From NCBI GenBank assembly GCA_019426215.1, contig CM033408.1, positions 9,179,077-9,243,076 of the forward strand: a stretch of DNA of 64,000 bases, in the 5' to 3' direction. Positions 1 through 11,514 of the stretch are shown piece by piece. Under the pieces are notes generated by a model. The model was not told the origin of the DNA and did no database searches. It worked only from the letters and a program-made list of their open reading frames with translations. The stretch comes from Buddleja alternifolia (lineage: Eukaryota; Streptophyta; Magnoliopsida; Lamiales; Scrophulariaceae). Each line of letters starts with the position of its first letter. Positions within the stretch are counted from its first letter, which is position 1. The position numbers were made by a program, and so were the translations under genes.

Positions 1-811
1 GTATGCGAATATACCACACATAGTTGTTGCTCTTCTGAATTGTTTTCGTCTTCGATCGATCGATGATCCTTGTTTTGCGAGTTCGGAGTGTGCAGAGAGA
101 TTGTGAAGATGTGGAGAGACGGGGAGAGGGGAAGTGATGAGTGGGAGTCGGAAAAGCCAACACTTTTGACTTTTTCTTTTGACAGATCGATCAGATCAGT
201 TTGTTTTTGGATATATTTATATAATAAAAGTTGGGGGGGTGGGGGGTATAATGATTTTGAACTTGGGTTGGCCAGGTGTGTGCTTTTGAGTAGTGACTGC
301 AAAAGGTCATTCACTTTTTCAATTCACTTTTTATATTCCCTAATATTCATTGAGTATTTATTTGTGTTAGTAGTTGGGAAAATTATATCCTTCTTGTGTC
401 TATTTCTCACACATAATATAATTATGTGGGTACTTTATACATAATTATATGAAAAAGAGAATTATAAAGTATAATTTTGGATCAGTGAACTCGATCTACC
501 ATAAAATTATCCAATTAATTATGACACTCGATTGATGTGTTTAAATCATCAGAGGATGAAAGCTAAATCCACATAAGACATGTAACACATAATTAAAGAA
601 CGCTAGGCACTGATGAGTAAACAAGTACGAGTTGAACCCCCACCAATGACTAAGATTCAACAGGTTAGAATAATATATCAACTGTTGATTAAGTCATGTT
701 TAAGACCGACGCTCTTCATGTTCATTTTTTTTTTCTCAGGGTCCCTTGAGGTACTGTCAAGTGAAATTGCAAGGACCCCTCCCAAGAGAGTTTTCATATT
801 TTCACACTGTT
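1..811. other. AT-rich intergenic sequence, no gene seen
   Basis: No recognisable gene. The longest plus-strand frame (about 70-444) has low-complexity composition, no domain, and runs through G-rich and T-rich simple sequence near 230-250. The stretch ends at the target duplication of the solo LTR that follows. Confidence 0.6.
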
Positions 812-816
812 AATGT

Positions 817-2531
817 TGTTGTGTTTCGTGAAAAATGGAATAAATGCAGCGGAAGATTTAAATTTTTAACCCAAACTAATTTTTCTGTTTGCATATATAA
901 ATTAATTAAATCGCATAACGAATAACGATTTACCTGTTGAAGCGAAGTGGTAGGAGAATCTGATTCCTCCTCTAAATTTCTAATTGATGAAGTCTCGATT
1001 TCTTCAATCCTCGTGCAATCTTCTCTTCTTGAATTCGTTGAGGTTTCTTGAAATTTGATCTGAACAACGAACACACGTTGTCTCTAAATTATCACGCACG
1101 GATTGATTGACGAAATTTTTTCTCTTTTTCCCTATGATGACCGACGGCTAGTGTATAGAGAGAGGGATGAGATTTTTTCTTCTTTTCTTTTTAGGAGAGT
1201 TATGATTTCATGTGTCTTGTTTTGGGTTAAAGAATTCTTTCATATCCTCTTGACTTATTGACCAAGACAAACAAAAGAGACCTTTGTTAGGCGTCCTTAT
1301 GGATGCATTATCTATTTAATTAATAATTTTTATATTCAATAAATTAATTAATTAATTAAATAACCAAATTAATTAGATAAATTAATTCATTAATTTATTT
1401 CCATAGAAAATTAATTAATAATTACTCTCATCTTTAAAATTTAATTATTTCATTCATTGAGTAATTAATTAACTATTTAAATTATGCAATAAATTAAATC
1501 TCCCAAAATAAAATAGAAAATCTTTTTCCATTTTTCTTTATCAATAATTTAGCGCGACTCTTTAGATTTGTTTCGTTTGGAAATGAGAGAAAACTAAAGG
1601 AAGTGGTAACACCTAACCAGTCACGTGGCCCACTTCGTAGCCCAAACGAAATCAAATGATTGAAACATTCCACAACCTTCCAATAGTAAATACCGTATAA
1701 GTATAAACCCTTTATTCACGTGCCTCAATCAAGTGAGAGTCATGATTATGTCAAACTCACTGAACTTGACCATATGTATTAATTATAATAATACGAGATC
1801 ACTGAGATCGATTTAGTGTCTCGCACAATTGTCTCTTTTTGCTTTGACCAAAGACTTTGATCTCTATTTATCTATAATCACATAGGTTAATATTTCATTC
1901 ACTTATGAGAGAACAAATCTCATTTTAGAGATCAGCTAAGACTATCACTTGCCCATCAAGTCGCATTTCGAGGTCGACCCCACCAACGGGTGAATTGAGT
2001 CTAACTACTTTAGTGAAATACTTAATGTCACAAATGCATCTTCAGCCTAATACTTCAGGTCAAAGGTTCATTTATACCTATTACACATAATCACTTCTGT
2101 CATTGACAGTCACAAAGTGAACACCCATGTGACAGAAACGATGCGAGTTGTGTTCGAGCATATCAATTCCACTGATGTGCATACAGTCTTAAGCTCCCAC
2201 CATCACATGGTGTTCGACTGGCACTCCCATGTCAAAGTTAAGATTGTACAAATATTCTAAGTCTTTATTTGTCAATCAAAGACTTCATATTACTTGCGAA
2301 CGAGTTTCAGTAGTCAAGACCAATCTCTATAGTGCCAATCTTCCTATCCCATAGGAAGTAAAGGGATTGCACTGAAATCATGGACAAAACGTTTTACACT
2401 ACTTATAGATGCAGATAAGATTTAAGTGAAAACTAAATAATGCATTTTATTCTAAATATCAAATAAGTTCATTACAAGAAAGATGTCATATCATTCTATC
2501 ATCTATGGCATCTGAGGGCATAATCCTAACA
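817..2531 (-). repeat. Solo LTR, Angela-like Ty1/Copia family
   Basis: A 1715-bp LTR without internal region. On the minus strand it starts TGTTAGGATTATGCCC and ends with a TG/CA-type terminus, as does the LTR at 6398-8176. Both share the same order of segments: a block with 'cgcacgg', an AT-rich block near 'ttaattaatt', a stretch with 'gacagtcac', and a terminal 'catctgagggcataatcc'. The flanks carry a perfect 5-bp target duplication, AATGT (812-816 and 2532-2536). Together these show an insertion later reduced to one LTR by LTR-LTR recombination. The lineage is inferred from the pol sequence attached to the related LTR. Confidence 0.92.
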
Positions 2532-2544
2532 AATGTAATCTCTA

Positions 2545-2720
2545 TACTGGTGATCTCTATACTGGTGCTCTTGATATTGTGAATTTCGGTCCATCCCAAC
2601 CAGATTCACACTTGAATTATGTCCTAAGGAATTGCAATACTGCAACCCACAATTTGCCAAAGTGGGCATTTAACTCTACATGGGTTGGTCCCCTAGACCC
2701 TCTGGAGAACGAAAAATACT
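2545..2720 (+). pseudogene. Possible RNase H-like domain tail
   Basis: The plus-strand frame from about 2579 includes 'VLRNCNTATHNLPKWA', which resembles the last helix of plant RVT_3/RNase H-like domains (pattern V-R-x-x-N-x-A-x-H-x-L-A-K). Only about 45 residues are related and the frame then enters a short dispersed repeat. It is probably the 3' tail of a decayed LINE or RNase H-like gene. Weakly supported. Confidence 0.35.
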
Positions 2721-2725
2721 TGGGT

Positions 2726-2790
2726 GCACCAGGTCTAGGCACCACTAGTGCACCAAGGAATATTTTAATATATATAACTCCATTTGAAAG
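2726..2790 (+). repeat. Short dispersed repeat, copy 1
   Basis: About 65 bp containing TTGGGTGCACC, a spaced GTGCACCAA and 'aactccatt'. It recurs in opposite orientation at about 5405-5480. No termini can be fixed, so it could be part of a larger element. Both copies lie beside an RNase H-like fragment. Confidence 0.5.
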
Positions 2791-2822
2791 GAAAAAAATG
2801 TGGAGATATTTTTTCTTTTGTA

Positions 2823-3191
2823 CTCCCTCCGTCCCAAATATTCTTTTGACTTTTGTTAGGATTTAACAAAAGTTCATTGTTTCTCAAAAATATCCTTTCC
2901 ATAAAATAAAAACAACTAATAACATTACCTTATAAAACATGACATGATGTTAATTGAATTTATAACTTTTGTCTAATATTCATGTATGAAACTTTCTTTC
3001 CTTAAATATAATTACAAATTTATAGTAAAAATAAATTAATTATATATTTTTCAATTATAACGAAAGGCAATTTAGTCAGATTAGACAATAAATATCTACT
3101 TTTATAGTAAAGGACAAATATTTTGAGATAGACAAATATTTTGAGATAGATAAAAGTGGAATAGTAGATATTTTTTTTGGAACGGAGTGAG
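2823..3191. mobile_element. Stowaway-type MITE
   Basis: Terminal inverted repeats CTCCCTCCGTCCCAAA (left) and the complement of CTCACTCCGTTCCAAA (right) bound 369 bp, flanked by TA on each side (2821-2822 and 3192-3193). The CTCCCTCCGT terminus and TA target are typical of plant Tc1/mariner-derived Stowaway MITEs. The interior is AT-rich and noncoding. Confidence 0.85.
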
Positions 3192-3193
3192 TA

Positions 3194-3975
3194 CAATTTT
3201 TTACCTTTTCACTCGTAAGGGTATTTCTTTACAATATATTTTAAGTTATTCTTCTTTTTGTTCACTCTGTACTTTTGTGCTGATTAAGACTTCTTTCGTT
3301 CTATTTAATTTGAGCAATCAGTTAATGATGAGACCTTGTGCTTAGTTTTCTTAAATATTTATAATTTTTTTGTTGACATTTTTGTTGTATCACTAATGTG
3401 AGAAATTATGCTTATTCTTTTAAAACAAAACATAATTTACATGATATATCAAATTAGCAGTAATAACAATTTTTCACTCGATTTTTCAGTAATTACAATA
3501 TCAAATTCATCATCAGAATGTATATGAATATGCTCCTTCGAATTTAATGTAATTGTTTATAAATAAAGTGCTTGTCATATTCAAAATATATTTTGTTTTA
3601 CATACTATGAGCACATTTTATACACTATGATTTCATATTCAAATTCCGAGTGAATTATAATCAAAGCAGTGATTTTTCTAGAATCCCATAAAAAAATCAA
3701 TGCGAGAAGAAGAAAAGGAATACTGGAATCAATATCAGAACAAATGTAATCGACTCACGTGAAATATCCTAAAAGTTATTTCAATAACAAAAGCTTTATT
3801 CTCTACGTAAGTGATACAATAAAAGGCTCACAAATTTTATTTAAAAAAAGTTTAAGGAAACGAAGCACAAAGGCTCATCGTTGACTCATGGCCTAAAATT
3901 AGATAATGTGGAAGAAGTCTTAATAAATATATAAGTACAAAATAAACATTATGGGCTGCTCCAATTTGCAATTAT
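3194..3975. other. AT-rich sequence, no gene seen
   Basis: No recognisable protein, RNA or repeat structure. It lies between a MITE and a TRIM and is probably diffuse old transposon debris. Confidence 0.5.
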
Positions 3976-4773
3976 TGTTAGATATTATTATTGCTCTCCT
4001 AATTAGATTAGTATTATTATTGTTTTTCTAGTTAAACTAGTATTCTTATTAACTTATTTATCTTTTATCTTCTTTATAGTTTAGGGTTTTCTTGTATTCT
4101 CTCTCTTGTAACTCTATAAATATGTTACTCAATAATACAAGTTCCCTACGGGGTTTTCTCTAATCTAACATGATATCAGAATCATGGCTTCGAACCATGG
4201 TATCTCGATTTCTCGTTTCCGCCATCCTCAAGTTGCCGACCCCGTCCGACACACCTTATCTAGTTTAGTTTAGTTTAGGGTAGTTTTTTTTTCTTTATCT
4301 TTGTTTATGTTGTCGCCGCTCACCCTTGGAAAAACAAGGATTTGGAGTCGCCGCCTTATTTAAAGGTTTTCAAACGAAACTGCTCCACATTGAGAAGCGT
4401 CTTCGTCCAACCGCCACCTTATTTAATGATTTCCAGACGAAACTGCTCCACCTTGAGAAACGTCTTCGTCAAAATCTCTCTACTAAGCATTCTTTATGCC
4501 CGAACTGTCGTAACATCTTTTCTCGATTTTTAGTTCAGTCTCAATGTTCAAGACTTTCACGTTTCGACTGCGGGGGAGTGTTAGATATTATTATTGCTCT
4601 CCTAATTAGATTAGTATTATTATTGTTTTTCTAGTTAGACTAGTATTCTTATTACCTTATTTATCTTTTACCTTCTTTATAGTTTAGGGTTTTCTTGTAT
4701 TCTCTCTCTTGTAACTCTATAAATATGTTACTCAATAATACAAGTTCCCTACGGGGTTTTATCTAATCTAACA
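3976..4773 (+). mobile_element. TRIM (miniature LTR retrotransposon)
   Basis: Two near-identical 195-bp direct repeats (3976-4170 and 4579-4773), each starting TGTTAGATATTATTATTG and ending CTAATCTAACA, flank only 408 bp. The left LTR is followed by a primer-binding-like 'tgatatcagaatcatgg', a variant of the usual TGGTATCAGA. A purine run (gcgggggag) precedes the right LTR. There are no gag or pol genes. The interior holds a two-copy tandem repeat of roughly 66 bp near 4355-4475, with 'aaactgctccac' and 'gtcttcgtc' in both copies. The right LTR is itself followed by 'ttgtatcagagc', a second primer-binding-like site, as in tandem TRIM arrays. Mobility would need proteins from another element. 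Confidence 0.85.
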
Positions 4774-5035
4774 TTGTATCAGAGCTAAAGAGTTTCTTCT
4801 CTCAACCCTCACGATATCTCTTAAGTATAAAGAAAAAAATTGTACAAGAAAAAATACAAGAGCGAAAAACAAAAGCCTTCGGACGTGAATGAAATTTTCC
4901 GGAGGAATGATGCCGTTAGTTAAAGAGAAAAAAACTAAACACATTAGGTTGTGAGTTGCCAATGTCAAAGAATTGTGGAGTCCATTTTGTTTTTCTTTTT
5001 TTTTTAATTCATGAGGGGATACCCAAATAAACATA

Positions 5036-5400
5036 GTCTAGCGAGCTCGACAATCCCGAGCTCATAGTCACTTGTCTATGCCATCTAAGGCCAACTCTAT
5101 CTAGCTCAATACTATTACAACACTCCATAATAAGGTTGAACAAATCAATAAGATTATAAGCTAAGCCGTGTTTGGCTAAGACATCTGCCACCCGGTTGGC
5201 TTCGTGCCACACATGAGCAATCTCCACGTTCCAATCCAGCTCCAATTGTTGTCGGATTTTTGCAATTACATTGAAGTGTTGATGAATGAAAGTACCTTCT
5301 TGAATGCTAAAGATGGCCTCGCGACTGTCAGTTTCGAGTCTAACGTTGTTTAGTCTAATCGTACGCGCCATATGTAAACCATATAGGATCGCGGAGTCCA
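5036..5400 (-). pseudogene. Orphan RNase H-like domain fragment
   Basis: The minus strand encodes about 110 residues like the plant RVT_3/RNase H-like domain found at the ends of LINE ORF2 and in host RNase H-like genes. Visible are the substrate-strand segment 'VRLETDSREA' and the C-terminal 'HVWHEANRVADVLAKHG'. There is no reverse transcriptase upstream. Instead the frame runs directly into the short repeat at 5405-5480. Downstream it ends near the TRIM. Most likely a severed LINE tail or captured fragment, not a functional gene. Confidence 0.65.
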
Positions 5401-5404
5401 TTTT

Positions 5405-5480
5405 GTTTTTGAATGGAGTTATACATATCAAAATATTCTTTGGTGCATCAGTGGGCCTCACACCTGGTGCACCCAAGTAT
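5405..5480 (-). repeat. Short dispersed repeat, copy 2
   Basis: Reverse-orientation relative of the repeat at 2726-2790, sharing TTGGGTGCACCAGGT, a spaced second GCACCAA and 'aactccatt'. It abuts the RNase H fragment on the opposite side compared with the first copy. Confidence 0.5.
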
Positions 5481-5509
5481 TTTCTTATAGAAATGCTCCT
5501 GGCTACTTA

Positions 5510-5710
5510 TATGCACATGCATGTATGTACATAGATGAAAAACTTGAACTTATAATTAAAATATAGAACCATTTCATTACTCCATATTAGACATGTATTA
5601 GTGTCTGCGACTTATATGCACATGCATGTATGTACGTATATGAAAAACTTGAACTTATAATTAAAATATAGAACCATTTCATTACTCCATATTAGACATG
5701 TATTAGTGTA
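5510..5710. repeat. Tandem duplication, about 106 bp unit
   Basis: Two near-identical copies: a segment with 'tatgcacatgcatgtatg', 'aaaacttgaacttataat' and 'ccatattagacatgtatt' occurs at about 5510-5608 and again at about 5611-5710. It lies directly upstream of a second, longer tandem duplication. Confidence 0.85.
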
Positions 5711-5735
5711 TAATTTTAACATTAAATATTATATG

Positions 5736-6391
5736 AAAATTATATGCATAATAGTTTATGAGTGTATATCAACATTATGTGGATTTTTCTCATGAACAAT
5801 TCACCCCATCAAACAACAATTGGAGTAATGACATGAATAATGAAGATTGCAAAATTCAAAATCACTCAAATTAATGTGGTCACTAACAAAATTTTTAATA
5901 TAAAATTGCACATCTCATTTATCCCTTAAAGTGTGTTGTGTCACTGACACTTGTGCAAAATGGTTTTATGTGGGTCATATTTGAAAGGTTTCGGCAATTT
6001 CCACTGCAAATGTGAATACATACATGTGCAGGGTATTGCCTATATATAGTTTATGAGTGTATAAAAATTATAGGCATAATAGTTTATGAGTGCATATCAA
6101 CATTACGTGGATTTTTCTCATGAACAATTCACCCCATCAAACTACAATTGGAGTAGTGACATGAATAATGAAGATTGCAAAATTCAAAATCACTCAAATT
6201 AATGTGGTCACTAACAAAATTTTTAATATAAAATAGCACATCTCATTTATCCCTTAAAGTGTATTGTGTCACTGACACTTATGCAAAATGGTTTCATGTG
6301 GGTCATATTTGAAAGGTTTCGGCAATTTCTACTGCAAATGTGAATACATACATGTGCAGGGTATTGCCTATATATATATATATATATATGT
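5736..6391. repeat. Tandem duplication, 328-bp unit, two copies
   Basis: Copies at about 5736-6063 and 6064-6391 share an offset of 328 bp over their length (for example 'gcataatagtttatgag' at 5746 and 6074), with a few substitutions. Each copy ends in 'gtattgcctatatata'. In the second this is expanded into a TA microsatellite that abuts the LTR at 6398. No coding content. Confidence 0.88.
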
Positions 6392-6397
6392 ATATAT

Positions 6398-8176
6398 TGC
6401 TGGGTTTCGTTCGAAAAAGCATAAACACAGTGGAAGAGATTTCAAAAATTAAAAACGAAAACCCAATTGGTATTCTAATTGGCATAATTGAATCTAAATG
6501 CGTATAACGAATAAAACTTACTCGTTAATATGAATATGATGATGGAGAAAAACTTCTTCTTCTTCAAACTCGAAATATTGAAGCTTCCAAATCTTCAATC
6601 CTTTGGTTTGATTCTTCAAACTTGAACTTGATCTGAACAACGAAAATACGTCGTCTCTAAATCGTCACGCACGGATCAACAAACGAAAAATTCCCTTTCT
6701 TCTTTCTCTATGGTCGACGGCTAGGTATAGAGGAGGGGAGGAATATTTTTCTTTTTTTTTAGAGTTATGAGAGTTGTGTATTCTCTTCTTACTTGTTCTA
6801 AGTTAAAGAGTTCTTATATACTTCATGACTTATTGAACAAGTCAAAACAAAAGAGCCCTAATATGTGGCCTCTCAAAGACGCCATTTTGAGGCCTCATAG
6901 GCGTCCAATTGGACTCCTTATTTAGCCCGAGATTTATTTTGTTTAATTAATTTCTTATTTCAATTAATAATTTATTATATCCAATAAATAAATAAATTAA
7001 TTAAATAACCAAATTAATTAGATAAATTAATTCATTAATATATTTCACAAGGAAATTAATTAATAATTAATCTTATCATTATAATTAATTATTTCATCTA
7101 ATGAATAATTAATTATTTAATTTATCCAATAAATTAAAACTCCAAGAAGAAATAATAGAAATTCCTTTTTCTTCATTTTTCTTTGTCAATTCTTTAGCGC
7201 GACTATTTAGGTTCGTTTCGTTTGGCAATGAGAAGAAACCAAAGAAAGTGGGTAACATCTTGCCAGTCATGTGGCCCACTTCGTAACCCAAATGAAACGA
7301 ATAATAGGATCATTCCGAAACCTTCCAATCGTAAATACCGTATATGTATAAACCCTTTGTTCACGTTCCCCGGTCAAGTGAGAGTCATGGTTATGTCAAA
7401 CTCACTGGACTTGACCATATGTGTAAATTATAATAAATACGAGATCATTGAGATCGATTTAGTGCCAAGCACAATCGTCTCGTTTGCTTTGGCCAAAGAC
7501 TTTGATCTCTATTTATCTATAATTACATAGGGTACATACTCATTCACTTATGAGAGAACAAATCCCATATTAGATATCTGCTAAGATTACCACTTGCCCA
7601 TCAAGTCCGCATTTCGAGTTTGACCCCACCAAAGGGTGAATTGGATCTAACTACTCTAGTGAAAGACTTGACGTCACAAGTGCATCTTCGCCTGATACTT
7701 CAGGTCAAAGGTTCACATATACCTATTACGCATAATCAGTTCCGTCATTGACAGTCACAGAGTGAAAACCCATGTGACAGAACCTATGCGAGTCGTGTTC
7801 GAACATATCAGTTCCACTGACGTGTCTACAATCTTAATCTCCTATCATCCCATGATACCAGACAGACACTCCCATGTCGGAGCTAAGATTGTATAAGTAT
7901 TCGAAGTCTTTATTTGTCCATTAAAGACTTCATATTACTTGCGAACGTATTTTAGTAATCAAGATCGATCTCTCTAGTGCCAATCTTCCTATCCCATAGG
8001 AAGTAGAGGGATCGCACTGAAAACATAGACAAAACGTTTTACACAACTTATAGATGCAGATAAGAATTAAGTGAAAACTCAATAATGCCTTTTATTTAAA
8101 AAGAGTTTAAGTTCAATACAAGATATATGCCCTATACATTCTATCCTCTATAACATCTGAGGGCATAATCCTAACA
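6398..8176 (-). repeat. 3' LTR of minus-strand Angela-like copia G
   Basis: This 1779-bp LTR runs on the minus strand from TGTTAGGATTATGCCC, directly after a polypurine tract, to a CCCAGCA end at 6398. The tract reads GTGGGAGA on the minus strand at about 8178-8187. It abuts the RNase H end of the pol region, as a 3' LTR should. It is a clear relative of the solo LTR at 817-2531. The distal flank is TATAT microsatellite, so a target duplication cannot be tested. Confidence 0.9.
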
Positions 8177-8191
8177 ATCTCCCACTTGCAC

Positions 8192-8491
8192 TCAATGCCA
8201 CTCATTGTGGTATCTAATACCCATCCTTTCCAGGTGTCGGTCCAAAACAGCCTGAGGTAGTGGTTTGGTGAACGGGTCAACTATATTGCCAGCTGAGACT
8301 ATTTTCTGCACTGCTATCTCTCCTCTGCAAACGATCTCCCCGATGATGTGAAATCTTCTCTCAACATGTTTGGACTTTTTATGAGACCTCGGTTCCTTGG
8401 CTTGCGCTATCGCACCATTGTTATCACAATAAAGTGGCAACGGGAGTTGAGCACTAGGGACCGTTCCAAGTTCTCCAAGAAACTTCCTCAT
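8192..8491 (-). pseudogene. Copia G RNase H fragment
   Basis: About 99 residues of the C-terminal RNase H of a Copia polyprotein: 'LYCDNNGAIAQAKEP' followed by 'KHVERRFHIIGEIV' and 'IVDPFTKPLPQ', which are hallmark segments of the family. It ends 15 bp before the 3' LTR. The upstream half of RNase H (8492-8755) is in other frames, so the domain is broken. Confidence 0.85.
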
Positions 8492-8755
8492 CCAAACAGA
8501 TTCTTTCGCTGCCTCTGAGGCTGCTACATACTCTGCTTCAGTGGTGAAATTAGCGGTTGTGCTTTGCTTGGAGCTTTTTCAAGACACCGCTCCACCATTG
8601 AGAGTAAAAACAAACCCTGAAGTGGATTTTCGGTCATCAACATCAGACTGAAAGTCTGAATCAAAATAAACTTCCATCTTCAGGTCTCTACCTCCATAGA
8701 TGGGAATCATATCTTTAGTTCTTTTCAGATACTTTAGGATATTCTTCACAGCTAT

Positions 8756-9663
8756 CTAATGTTTCTTTCCCGGGTTTTCCGGAAATCGACTCACCACGCT
8801 CACAACATAGGCAATGTTGGGTCTAGTACACAGCATTGCATACATCAGGCTACCAACTGCAGAACCATAGGGTACATTACTCATCTCTTGTCTATCTTCT
8901 TCACTTTGAGGACACATAGACTTGGATAAGTGTACTCCATGCCTCATGGGAAGAAACCCTTTCTTAGAGTTGTCCATCCTAAAACTCTTTAGGACCTTTT
9001 CTAAGTAAAGGGCTTGAGAGAGGCCTATCATTCTATTCGTTCTATCCTGTAGATACGAATTCCTAGAATATATGTAGCTTCTCCTAAGTCTTTTATGGAA
9101 AACGTACTCGAAAGCCATTTCTTGACAGTGGTGAGCATTCCTACGTCGTTTCCTATAAGTAGAATGTCATCCACATATAGTACTAAGAACGAGAGTTTGC
9201 TCCCACTAGTCTTCTTGTAGACACATGGTTCATCTTCATTCTTGATGAAGCCATATCCCTTAACTTCTTTATCAAAATAGAGATTCTAGCTTCTAGATGC
9301 TTGCTTGAGACCGTAAATGGACCTCTCAAGTTTACATACTTTATGGATATCGGACTCGGACACAAAACTCTTTGGCTGTTCCATATAGATATCCTCCTCG
9401 AGGAATCCATTTAGAAAGGCCGTTTTGACATCCATTTGCCATATCTCATAATCTAAGTATGCAGCTATGGATAACAGAATTCGTATGGACTTTATCATAG
9501 CCACGGGCGAAAAGGTTTCTTGATTGTCAATTCCTTCTCTTTGACTATACCCTTTCGCTACGAGTCTGGCTTTAAAGGTGTCAACCTTGCCATTGATACC
9601 TATCTTTCTTTTGTAGATCCACTTACATCCTATAGGTTTTATACCTTTAGGACGATCTACCAA
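8756..9663 (-). pseudogene. Copia G reverse transcriptase, frameshifted
   Basis: Pieces of a Ty1/Copia reverse transcriptase lie in different minus-strand frames. At 9286-9663: 'GCKWIYKRKIG', 'FKARLVAKGYSQ', 'IWQMDVKTAFLNG' and 'SIYGLKQASRS'. The middle part including the YxDD region is near 9120-9290 and frameshifted. At 8756-9118: 'LYLEKVLKSFRM' and 'YGSAVGSLMYAM'. Function would be cDNA synthesis in the virus-like particle, but at least two frameshifts exclude activity. Confidence 0.85.
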
Positions 9664-9714
9664 AGTTCAGACATGGTTCGACTGCATAGAGTCCATTTCT
9701 GTTTCCATGGCTTC

Positions 9715-10431
9715 TCACCATCTTGAAGCGTCGACATCCACCATCGCTTGATCATAGGTACAAGGATCATCTTCATAACCTTCTTGTATTACAGTGTGAA
9801 GCTCTCGCTCCCCCTGCAGTAGATACCCATACCTCTCAAGTTCATGCGGTATTCTACCAGATCTACGTGGTGGTTGTGCTACTATGGGTTCAGGCCTCGG
9901 TTCTTGAACAGATGTATTTGAGGGAGTTTCATTTTGTTCTTCTAGAATAATTTTCCTACCTTTGCCCCCTTCCAAGATGAACTCATCCTCAAGGAAGTGA
10001 GCTTGTAGGGCCACGATGATTCTTTGATCATCATGCAGGTAAAAGAAGAATCCCATGGAATCTTCAGGATAACCAATGAAACGTCCCATTAGGGATCTTG
10101 TCTCCAATTTCTCCAGTTTAGTCTTCTTGACATAAGCGTGGCATCCCCAAATCTTAATATGATTAAGACTCGGTTTCCTATTATTCCACATCTCATGCGG
10201 AGTTTTAGGAACGAATTTGGAGGAACATCTGTTCAAAACATGAGCAGCGGTAAGGAGCACGTATCCCCACAACGAAATGGGTAAATCAGTGTAACTAAGC
10301 ATGGAACGAACCATGTCCAACAGTGTTCGATTCCTTTGCTCGGCTACTCCATTCAGTTGAGGAGTTGCTGGTGGTGTTAGTTGTAACATTATTCCTTGTT
10401 GTCTTAGGAATTCATCAAACTCGGCACTCAT
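9715..10431 (-). pseudogene. Copia G integrase core, C-terminal part
   Basis: The frame begins 'MSAEFDEFLRQQGI' and continues through 'TPQLNGVAEQRNRTLLDM', the catalytic-glutamate region of Copia integrases. It goes on to 'HEMWNNRKPSLNHIKIWG' and the variable linker to reverse transcriptase. It is separated from the upstream integrase half by a break at about 10440-10480. Confidence 0.85.
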
Positions 10432-10479
10432 ATATTCTCCTCCACGATCCGATCATAGAGTTTTTATATTTTGCCCAGT

Positions 10480-11154
10480 TTAATTTTCTACTAAGGCCTT
10501 GAACTCTTTGAATCCTTCAAAGGATTCAGACTTTTGCTTCATCAGATACACTAGACCAAATCTTGAGTGGTTGTCAGTGAAAGTGATGAAGTAGTAGAAA
10601 CCTCCACGAGCCATTTCTCCAAATGGTCCGCAGACGTCGGTATGCACTAATCCTAAGACTTGCGTAGCCCTTTCAAAAGTCCCTGTAAAGGGGGATCTAG
10701 CCATCTTGCCTAAGAGACATGATTCATATGTAGGAATAGGGTCCGACCCTAGTGAGCTTAAAAGCCCATCTTTTTCCATTTTGTGGATCTTGTGCTCTCC
10801 GGCATGGCCTAGTCTAAGATGCCACTTGAGTCTTAAGTTAGTTTCTTGCCTACCACGTTTACGTGTTACAACATTAACATGAGATGAATTACGGACATTT
10901 AAATAAAACAAACCATTAACTAAACATGCATTGCCAACTAATTTATTTCCATAATAAATGTCGCAATTTAATTTAGAAAAACAGAATGTATATCCAATCT
11001 TAACTAAGATAGGAATAGATACAATGTTCTTAAGCCCCTTGGGCAAAACCAAAACATTATCTAAAAACAGTAAATGTCCAGAATTCAAATAAAGAGAAGT
11101 AGATCCGATCCTAGTAGCTGCGACGCTTTCCCCGCTGCCTACTTTGATCATCAC
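10480..11154 (-). pseudogene. Copia G GAG-pre-integrase and integrase N-terminal part
   Basis: Contains the end of the protease/linker region ('LFLDNVLVLPKGLKNIVS'). The zinc-binding pre-integrase segment follows, with 'WHLRLGHAGEHKIHKM' and 'CLLGKMARSPF'. Then comes the start of the integrase core ('HTDVCGPFGEMARGG', 'TFTDNHSRFGLVYLM'). The expected protease DSG motif and gag should lie further 5' (above 11154) but are absent. The element is truncated here. Confidence 0.85.
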
Positions 11155-11514
11155 AATAAAAGAAAAATCAAAATCCTTTTCTTTCTCATCTTTTCACAAT
11201 AAAAGAAAAATCAAAATCCTTTTCTGTTTCACTCAAGAAGCCAAGAGTTCGTCATCGTCTTTGCTAGCACTGGCAGAAGAAGATGAGGTGCAAGCTAAGG
11301 TGTGGATACACTTGGATGTGTCAATTCAAGCACTGAAAGCAATTCCATCCTACGTATATTCTTTGCAAGGTAATCGTTTAGTTGTTTTTATCATTTTTAT
11401 CGAATTCGATGGTACCATATCAACGTATCCCTAATTTGGGGATGAATTTTTTATTGTTTTTTATTTTCGATGCTCGCATCCCCTTGGACAATTCCTAACA
11501 ATGGTATCAGAACC
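11152..11514 (+). repeat. 3' part of a plus-strand Copia LTR with primer-binding site
   Basis: The sequence ends ATTCCTAACA at 11500. It is followed after one base by TGGTATCAGAACC (11502-11514), a primer-binding site complementary to initiator-Met tRNA, so the LTR lies to the left in plus orientation. Its own start is not visible. The left part begins at the copia G junction with a short tandem duplication (about 11155-11228) of 'aaaagaaaaatcaaaatcc'. It opposes the orientation of G and belongs to another element. Confidence 0.7.

Larger units (their letters stand above)
8177..11154 (-). mobile_element. Angela-like Ty1/Copia G, 5'-truncated internal region
   Basis: Minus-strand internal region with pol domains in Copia order: GAG-pre-integrase and integrase, then reverse transcriptase, then RNase H. 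Gag, protease and the 5' LTR are missing. The coding stretch stops at about 11154, where an unrelated plus-strand LTR end begins. LTR size and integrase/RNase H sequence suggest the Angela (Tork-group) lineage. This is recognition, not a computed tree. Several frameshifts and stops mark it as dead. Confidence 0.85.

Noticed and set aside
70..444. 124-codon open frame as a gene
   Set aside because: Low-complexity composition, no domain, no supporting promoter or codon pattern.
11144..11434. Plus-strand frame of 96 codons as a gene
   Set aside because: It lies in the 3' part of an LTR ending at 11500 with its primer-binding site; composition is Ser/Lys low complexity.
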